Assembly: GCA_958510875.1 (NCBI GenBank)
Contig: OY294068.1
Span: 27,136,297-27,200,296, forward strand
DNA from: Endomychus coccineus
Taxonomy: Eukaryota > Arthropoda > Insecta > Coleoptera > Endomychidae
Direction: 5' to 3'
DNA: 64,000 bases
Below are positions 56,440 to 64,000 of this stretch, piece after piece (position 1 is the stretch's first letter; each line of letters opens with the position of its first letter). The notes below the pieces were generated by a model. It had not been told where the DNA came from. It made no database searches and worked only from the letters and a program-made list of their open reading frames with translations. A program made the position numbers and the translations under genes.

Positions 56440-57350
56440 AAATTTATAAACCCAACACTGGCATCATCAGAATGGAGAGTTATCAACTAAATTACGTTTA
56501 AAGATGTAATTCCTTAAATACATAATACAAGAAATATTTGTGGAAGGGGGCTCATGATTATACCTTATTAAAATGATTTACAAAATTATTAATAACAAAT
56601 GTACTATTTCTATAGTGTTTCTGTATTTCCAGCTTATGGCCTTTTGTTTTAACGTACAAAATATGGTTGGTGTAATTTGAATCCTGTTTCTTGGGGTGGA
56701 AACCTCTAAGTTGTTCTTAGATGGAAGTTCAGTCTGACCAATGTATGAGTCATCACAATCTCCACCCTTATGCTTATTGAGTTATTACTATACAGTTTTT
56801 GAATTTATTTCTTTTTGATAATTTCTGTTTAATTTTCTATACATAACAAAATTTCCTTTTTGTTGAATTTATGCAGCTACAGTTGCTGAATCTCCCCAAT
56901 GTAAGTCACAAAACTGAATAGCCTTTTATAACTATTCTTGATGATGTGAATATATTAAATTTAGAATTTTAGAGCTTTTTATTCGTTGTTTATTCCAGAA
57001 TTGTATATCTTATTTGTTTTGTCATTGTCGGAAGCAACTGTTTTTATTCTGTTGCTCATGTAAATTATTGATTGGTACGAGTACGCTATCAATTTATGCG
57101 ATTCTGAGTCCAAAGATTTACTGCGTATTGTTATATCAGTGTTGTACGTTTATAATAAATGGAAAAACTATATTTATTGGCAATTCGTGCAATTGTATCT
57201 AGAACATTAATGCAAATGTTTTCTTTTTCTATCGTAAATTCGATGTTAGGATGTAAACCATTGATAAAGTTAAGGGAAGTGTCAAACTGACGGGTTGTTC
57301 ATGACAAGCAGGCCAATATATCTTCTACATAACGGTACCAGTATGTGAAG
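56440..57350 (-). mobile_element. Penelope-like element, RT end to 3' end, decayed
   Basis: On the minus strand in order: WYRYVEDILAC (the YVDD box with Glu for the first Asp) and RQFDTSLNFINGLHPNIEF, then FSIYYKRTT (from FSIYRKPTxT), then GGDCDDSYIGQTELPSK (start of GIY-YIG), and the tail with ctgatgatgccagtgttggg at about 56460. Many stops. The largest Penelope remnant in the window. Confidence 0.8.
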
Positions 57351-58023
57351 AAACATCTAAATTAGATTTAAGTAAATAAATTCTGAAATCAATAGAAAAA
57401 AAGCAATAATATAAATCAACAGTGAATATGAGCCAAATATGATATTTAATATGTCCACAATTGCTACAGTTTTGGTGAAACAATCAATTGTTAGGATTTA
57501 TAAATAAAATGTTTACAGTAAAGTGTATTTTGTATAACCAAAAGTAATGAAAAAACTCAATAATGAGAGTACTCCTAATTGAAATGAGAAACTAAAATTT
57601 AATACAGAATTATATTATTATATTATCAGAGTTGCAGATTTTGAAAAACAATTACTATGTCAGACATTTTTTAAATAAATGCTTTATTGATCGTGCACCT
57701 TAAAATAACGATGCTCTTTCTGTTGATACGCTTATGGCACGTCTGAGGGTATAATAATTAATCCTAAATTATATATTTAAAACATTTTACACTTGGCAAC
57801 TTTTACTTGCAATTGCATACTTCAGTTCTCTACCAACCTTAAAAAATATACTAAATTAATGAAAAGTAAAGAATTATTAATTGGTTTGTTGTATCTTTTT
57901 AATTTATTTAGTTTTAGATAAAAGAAAAACGTTTCTGCTATAATTACTATAACATTGCTTCAGATACAGAAAAGTTCTCAAATTTTCTAAGGATGGATAC
58001 AAACACAACAAACTTGTCTAAAA

Positions 58024-58130
58024 TTGCTTACACTAATAATAACATTAAGATATCTGGCTGCAGAATGGTTAGATATTGCTAGGAAATTTGAAACAATGTG
58101 GAATGTTTTTTCTGATCTTAAACTGCAATA
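58024..58130 (+). mobile_element. Possible PIF/Harbinger transposase scrap
   Basis: Reads YLAAEWLDIARKFETMWNV, close to the EWxxIAxxFExxWNFPHC block of Harbinger nucleases, but the following FPHCxGAxDGKH is not present. The remaining frame to 58212 (Lys/Glu-rich) is not recognised. Flanks 57351-58023 and 58213-58997 show no other feature. Confidence 0.4.
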
Positions 58131-58997
58131 TAAGAAAATTTACAATCTACAGCTAGAGTCCAAATCGAAAGAAAAAAAACTGAAAGAATCACAAGAATCA
58201 ATCAATCAATAGGTATAAATCTTTCTGTTTTCTGTGATATAAACGTCAATAAGCGTCGTTGTGGGAACTTCTGTTCATTGGTAACTAAGAAGACCCCAAC
58301 ATTTTCATCCATAATTGCACGCAAATCGAAATTAATATCGAACCGGAACGTTTCTGTACAATGTCTTGAAATAGCAAGAGACGCAATTTCTGTACTGCGC
58401 ATGATTTCGATCAAGAGTATTGCGTATTGCAACAAGAATCGCGAACTGTAAAACGGTCTTAACGATTAGCACCTATAACCTAAACGCAATAGTTATTGAT
58501 CTGAACAGAATTTACTCTCTATTCACAGTGCTCTAACTTAGAGGCACAATTTTATGAATGAAGGAAAGACAAGAAATGATGTGACGTCAGTCAAACATAA
58601 CACTCTTTCCGACTGTAATATGGCAATCACTTTATTAGTAATAACGACCTTCCCACCCGCCTATCGAGGTGATTTCAAGTAAAAAATCAAAAATATACAT
58701 GTATATTCCAAGATCCCGACTAAGATATACCTATACCCATCAGTTTTCCTAATGAATGTTATTTTTTATCAAACATAATATGCAAATAACAAATCGCGGA
58801 TGAGTTGTTTAATTATATCAGGTTAAGGATACTTTGATCAAAAATAAGTAATGTTAATCATTTTTTCCAATTTCTCAAAGAATTCAGTACCAATAGGGAG
58901 CACAACAAAGTATAAGGAACAAGGATAAGTTGTCTATCTTTTACTGCTTTGTATTAACGGATATAAACTGATGAGTTGGTGTTTGGTCTTTGAAATA

Positions 58998-60015
58998 TAC
59001 AGGATGTCCTAGGTTTTAATAGTAGAACTTTAACAGTAGATAGAAAATTTGATTTTGAGAAACATGTTCCTATTAACGTATATGCATAGACGCTTTATTT
59101 TTGAGATACTGAATTTTATAAAAAATTTCTTAATTTTGTTTGTATCTCCGAAGATAATTAAGATGTCTCAATGAAATTTGGTACCGTGGATGCGTAGATA
59201 GTTTAACACATTTGCACATAAGTTCAGACCGGTAGTACGTCCATTGGCGTAGGTATTTAGTAACAAATTCGATGCAGAATTTAAACCGAAACAAATAAGT
59301 TTTCTTGATATTTCGGGCACCGTTTCACGGTAAATTTAATTTTTGTGATTTAATTACCACCACCATGAAAATGGGTGAAAATTGGAAAAAGAGGAACCTT
59401 AATTTAAAAAGCGTCGTTGACCGACAAAAATAAAATAAGCTGTCTTTTCTAATCTCTACAGCGTATTACAAAGAAAGGCCGAATAACAAAAAATGTTTAA
59501 ACCAGATAACTACAATGTACTTTAATTTATAGTAACTCCACCAACAACAGTTAACAAGACAAATTTACTAAATTTTGTGTATTATTAGTGGTGATAATTA
59601 AATTACAAAAATCAAATTAGCCGTAAAACGGTACAAAAAAATATGAAGAGACCTTATTTGTTTCGATTTAAATTCTACATCGAAGTTTGTTCCTAAAAAG
59701 TAGCCTTTACAGGGTGATAACATTCCTCGGGTCAATTTATTGTTATTAAATACCTATATTTACGCCACTGGAAGTAATACCGGTTTCAAATTATGTGCAA
59801 ATGTGGTAACCTATCTACGCATCCACGGTACCAAACTGCATTAAGACATCACAATTATCTTCGGAGATACAAACAAAATTAAGAAATTTTTTATAGAATT
59901 CAACACCCTATATCTCAAAAATTAAGAGTCTGTCCATATATGTTAATAGGAACTTTTTCCTCAAAATCAAATTTTCTATCGCCTGTAAAGTTCTACCACT
60001 AAAACCTGGGACACT
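58998..60015. mobile_element. Fold-back element, about 400-bp inverted arms
   Basis: The left arm (tacaggatgtcctaggtttt, gttcctattaacgtatatgc, tctccgaagataattaagatg, ggtaccgtggatgcgtagat, tttaaaccgaaacaaataag, gtttcacggtaaatttaat) recurs inverted from about 59590 to 60015. The loop is about 200 bp. TA flanks both ends. There is no open transposase. Terminal bases and the gagatac-containing core resemble the MITE at 44081. Confidence 0.9.
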
Positions 60016-60375
60016 ATACTAAAATAAAGACAATCTTATTGCGAACGCCGTGGTATTAATGACAAGATCTTTCTAGTCCAGTAAGTCCAGATCGATCAGT
60101 AACGTCACAAACAGGTCCACACAGCTAATTCGTGGTATTAGGTTGCCTAAGCAAATTCGATCAAGACCCACACGCAAATTTCGAATATTTGAGCAAGCGA
60201 GATGTCCGATACAAAGAAACGTTGAACGTACCATTCTGTGCCTTGGACCTGATATAATTAGACAACCCATCCGTGATTTATTTTACATTATTTATGTTTG
60301 ATAAAAAATACCTATCATTATTAAGAAGGGCTGTCCACTAAACTATTTTGAGAAATTGCCATTAAAACAAATATT
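60016..60375. other. Spacer downstream of the POLA2 exon
   Basis: 60030-60270 is GC-richer, with an open minus frame (60073-60270) that I do not recognise. Confidence 0.35.
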
Positions 60376-60381
60376 TTTATT
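60376..60381 (-). terminator. Poly(A) signal after POLA2
   Basis: AATAAA on the minus strand about 35 nt after the stop codon. Confidence 0.6.
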
Positions 60382-60415
60382 CATATGATAAAACATTAAT
60401 TACTTATAAAACATA

Positions 60416-60794
60416 TTATATTCTCAATATCTTACAGCTGATGCGATCACTCACGGATCGTGTTGTTCCTGGTGAAATAACGATTTTTGCAAATGTTCCT
60501 GCTACATATCCTTTAGTTAGTTTTTCCGGATTTATAACTAAACATTCCTTGATTTTCTGTAAAGAATATTTATATAACATTCTGTTTTCCAAACCATATG
60601 GTCTTACCTTTAGATAGTATCGAAAGTTTGATGGTAATAGTAAAATATGAGGAAGGCATTCAAAAACGCCAAATTCTTCTAATAATTCATGACTGACACT
60701 TACATCTGTATTTGGTGGATATAAGGGATAAAAGCATTGTTGTTGTAAGATATGGGACACTAGACGAGTCATTCGATCAGATCCAGTTTTATCA
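60416..60794 (-). CDS. POLA2: DNA polymerase alpha subunit B (POLA2), last coding exon
   Basis: Subunit B is the accessory, non-catalytic subunit of DNA polymerase alpha-primase. The 125 codons read DKTGSDRMTRLVSHILQQQC then FYPLYPPNTDV, LPHILLLPSNFRYYLK, ECLVINPEKLTKGYVAGTFA and the terminal KILRI. These match the family's C-terminus (SDR..R...HIL.Q.SYYPLYPP, NPGRLTKGQVGGTFA, VVRI). The acceptor is at 60795-60796 with phase 2 entry. The stop is TAA at 60416-60418. The exons expected to the right on the same strand were not found within the window: 60.8-61.5 kb does not encode the preceding domain, so the next intron is long or this exon is orphaned. Confidence 0.85.
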
Positions 60795-61080
60795 CTAGAA
60801 AAATAATTATAAAAATAGATATTAGCAAGTACTTTTGGCCAACCAGTCTGTCAACATCTGAAGGAATTGCTTGGGTCAGTTCCATCATCGCCGGTATTAT
60901 ATTTTGTATTGCGGAATTTATATTTTATTTATAGGAATGCCAGGATAACGAATATTTTAAAATACTATCTGATAAATAGGATTATTAAAATAATATTTTA
61001 TTTTGCTTCTTATTTCCTGTCATTTTTAAGAGTCAAAATAAGAAAAAGTGTAATAACAAATACGTGACATATTTCGTTAG

Positions 61081-61517
61081 AGGTGTCCCAAAAATCGAGA
61101 GAAAATGGAAAAGTGGATGAACTATTTGGCATACCATTAGATTTAGTGCAATACAATCTGGAACATATTCGCTTACGTACAGCAGATACTTCCAAATTAT
61201 CGATATTATATAACGTGGTGAAACAAGAAAAAAAGTTCTCTTCAGTGATGCTATCCTTCCTCGTCAATAATATTGAATGTTGTATACCATGTTCATAGAT
61301 AAGGTTGTATTACAATATTAACGTGAATCTTGATTATTTAGCAACAAAACTACCCTGAAAGCGATTGCGTCTCTCAAGTTCGAATCCCAGGAAAAACAAA
61401 ACCATGTTGTTAGTAACATGACAATGGAAAATCAAGGTCAGCCGACATGCCAAAAAGTGTTGCCCCAAGACTTGCGTGGTTCGCCGATTACAAAGCCAGC
61501 TGGCGGTTGTAATTTAG
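61081..61517 (+). CDS. Two putative plus-strand exons, family unknown
   Basis: After an AG at 61079-61080 the frame VSQKSRENGKVDELFGIPLD, then VQYNLEHIRLRTADTSKL, stays open to 61298. After an AG at 61340-61341 a second open frame reads TTLKAIASLKFESQEKQNHV and ends GSPITKPAGGCNL at a GTAAAT donor (61518). Codon content is balanced, unlike the AT noise around. They could be exons of one gene or unrelated chance frames. No domain recognised. Confidence 0.3.
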
Positions 61518-61770
61518 GTAAATACAAGTTTTTATTTCATTCAAAATTTTCTATATATACTAGGGAGGTGGAGTTACATTCCAATGAATAACAATTTTTG
61601 CAGTTGCAGATTTGTATAATTCAATTTCAAAATTTTCTATCATGTATATTTTTACTTGTTAATTTTTTTCATTGCGTTTTCTTTACTAAATCTACATTTT
61701 TGAGTAGCCCTGCAGCAATTTTATTTATTTTTAATGACTTTTTTACGTTTGAAGTAACAATATATTATTA

Positions 61771-61860
61771 AAAGAACCCTAAAAATACTATCAAAGTATT
61801 GACGACCCTTCAGCTACAAAGTAGTCATCATCAGAGTAAACTGGATAGTGGATATGAGTG
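61771..61860 (-). mobile_element. Penelope-type 3' end
   Basis: The minus strand reads ccagtttactctgatgatga then ctactttgtagctgaagggt and aagtatttttagggttctt, matching 54190-54260. No coding part. 61518-62251 is otherwise AT-rich without a gene. Confidence 0.6.
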
Positions 61861-62253
61861 ATTGCGTTTTTATAATGTATCCACAGTGTGTAGTTTATTA
61901 AGTAGTAGCTAACTACTATGCTACTTTAATCGATAATCTATACTTTCGTGATGTAGATTTTAATTTCCAAATTAACAAATTTTCATATTACGTGATTCTC
62001 AAGATCGTAATTTTGGATGTGTTGTATACATGTATTGTATAATTATCAAATTAAAAAAAAAAATTCTTATTGCCATATTTTCTGAATTAATGTTGCAGTT
62101 TTGGAATCAATACTTGAAATTTTTTAACCTTAAAAATCCAAAGAATTAATTTTTTATTCTGTAAAGTGATTATGAACCATTAGCATAGTAAGGACGGGGA
62201 TCAACGCCCCATAAATTAATTAGCTAGCGTGGTTAGCATCATCAAGTACTATA

Positions 62254-63491
62254 CGAGGGCATCGTGAAAAGTCCCTGATAAATTAAACAGATGGCGCCGC
62301 AATAGAAAAACCCATGTGACATTTGTGCTGTACCATCTTTAATTGGAACACATTACAATTTTCAGTCCTGTTTTGACACCTATCGAAATCAAACAACCTT
62401 GGAGATTTTTGTAAACATGGAAAAAAGTGAATTTCGCGTCTTGATTAAACATTATTTCTTGCGTGGAAAAAACATTTCGCAAACCAAAGCATCGCTTGTT
62501 AAACATTATGGGGACTCTTCGCCACCGATTGGAACGATTCACAAGTGGTTTACGGATTTTCTTTGTTGTAGCATGACCACAAAGGACGCCGAACGTTCTG
62601 GTCATCCAATTCAATAAAATCCATGGTATGATATTGGACATTGGACGATCGACGAGTTAAAGTGCACGAAATTGCTGAGGCTATGGGTATCTCAACCGAA
62701 CGGGTGCGGAACATTTTGCATAATTTTTTGAATGTGAAAAAGCTATCTGCCAGATGGGTGAAGCATTTGCTCTCTGTTGACAACAAGCGTGACCGTGTGA
62801 CAACTTCAAAGGAGCGTTTGGGGATGTTCAAGCGCGATAAGAAGGACTTTTTGCGCAGTTTCGTAACCGTGGACTAAACATGGATCCATCACAACACACT
62901 AGAGACCAAAGAACAGTCGAAACAGTGGATGTGTTCTGGCAAATCGAAGCCGACACAGGCCAAAGTGGATTCATGGGCCAACAAAGTCATGGCGACAGTT
63001 TTTTATGGGATGCACAAGGTATCATCCATATCGATTAGCTTGAAAAGGGCATAACGATCACCGGCGTATATTATGCAGAGCTGTTGGATCGATTCGAAGA
63101 GAGATCGGAGGATAAAAAAGTACTCTCACCAGGAAAGGCACCGGCGCATAGGTCCGCAGTCGCAATGGCAAAATTGCATGAACTGCGCTACGAATTGGTT
63201 CGTTATCCACCTAATTCTCCAGATTTGCCCCCCGCGATTTTTATCTATTTCCAAACTTGAAGACATGACTCGGCGGAAAGAGATTTGGCTCCAACGATGA
63301 GGTCATCGCTGAAACAAAGGCCTATTTTGAAGGATCGCAGAAATCGTATCATTTGGAAGGGATCAAAAGATTTGAAAAACTTTGGACAAAGTGTATCGGG
63401 CTACAATGAGATCATGTTGAGAAATAAAATAAGTTTTGACAAATAAATCATTTCTTTTTTCATTTTTCAGGGACTTTTCAACTTGCCCTCG
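62254..63491 (+). mobile_element. mariner element, nearly full length, inactive
   Basis: Ends cgagggcatcgtgaaaagtc and, inverted, cgagggcaagttgaaaagtc, with TA on both sides (62252-62253, 63492-63493); 1238 bp. The transposase starts at 62417 (MEKSEFRVLIKHYFLRGKNI) and shows the helix-turn-helix part, then a frameshift near 62615. A stop replaces Glu after the first catalytic Asp (VD-stop-TW at about 62875). PGKAPAH appears where HQDNAPAH is expected, so the second Asp is lost, and PPAIF stands in for the APSDF site. DD34D mariner family. Confidence 0.93.
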
Positions 63492-63493
63492 TA

Positions 63494-64000
63494 GATTTTG
63501 TCATCGATGAAATGCATCTTTGTATTCGTCATTTTGGAATGAATTGTTTTCACTTTTCAGAAAATAATTGTTCCAATCGCTCATGACAACATGACATTGT
63601 AACTTTCTTTGCATTTATTACAAAGAAACAAGTGTGGACGCCAACTGAGTTCCGGCGGAAGATAATCGGCGTGTTAAAACTTACATTCGAGAATCACGAT
63701 TTTTTTGATTTTATCAAAAATATATAGTGCACATCACTATTTTGTACGATAAACTTTAAACTATGCTGTGAAAAAATACATATTTGTTATGAAACATATT
63801 TTTGCGTATAATTCTTGTCCGCACCAATGAATGATTGTAAAAAAAATACTGAAAGGCCATGACTGCTACTTCTTGAATAAGACTTATATGTATGGAAGAA
63901 TAAAATGCATTAATTTCATATGTAGCTGGAAATACACTTCAAATATGACCTCTCAACAATAGAATGTTGGTAATAATATACTTCTAGTGAACAACCAAAC
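63494..64000. other. AT-rich flank
   Basis: No gene or repeat recognised up to the window end. Confidence 0.5.

Noticed and set aside
61010..61267. 85-codon minus frame as an upstream POLA2 exon
   Set aside because: Its sequence does not resemble the region preceding the SDRxxRLxxHIL block of POLA2; the plus strand of the same stretch has the better splice borders.

Overview
The window is eukaryotic nuclear DNA, almost certainly from an insect. It is AT-rich, the genes are split into small exons with canonical GT/AG borders, and the transposon spectrum is insect-like: mariner, hAT, Penelope-like, non-LTR and fold-back elements. A beetle is my best guess, but nothing here proves the order. 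There are no bacterial operons, CRISPR arrays, rRNA or recognisable tRNA genes.

Left part (about 4.6-22.7 kb, minus strand): a multi-exon gene of the ribosome-binding protein 1 / kinectin family. It has an N-terminal ER membrane anchor, a Lys/Glu-rich linker and a long coiled coil. I resolved fifteen in-phase coding exons (about 827 codons). The final coding exon and 3'UTR are not resolved. Its introns hold non-LTR elements, Penelope ends and tandem repeats.

Middle part (about 23-34 kb): no host gene recognised. It is a repeat graveyard: a Tc1-like element with long inverted arms split by a deleted mariner, an LTR-like unit, a second mariner, a triplicated 427-bp repeat and a Penelope remnant.

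Second gene (34.3-43.0 kb, minus): a complete nine-exon KH + DEAD-box RNA helicase of the DDX43 type, 690 aa. Its introns hold a Penelope fragment, a non-LTR fragment with a recent 188-bp duplication, and a hAT element that has itself taken in a non-LTR piece.

Right part (43.7-64 kb): a DUF7869-like gene split by a hAT element flanked by a perfect 8-bp target duplication; a truncated DDX43 copy that keeps only the N-terminal region and KH domain and runs into a 3' end shared with a neighbouring small membrane-protein gene; two small membrane-protein genes (about 52.5 and 55.2 kb); Penelope remnants; a fold-back element; the last exon of DNA polymerase alpha subunit B (POLA2); and a nearly full-length but dead mariner.

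The most interesting site is 48.6-55.5 kb. A partial DDX43 duplication appears to have become a KH-only, possibly expressed chimera whose tail and poly(A) signal match those of the small membrane gene next door.
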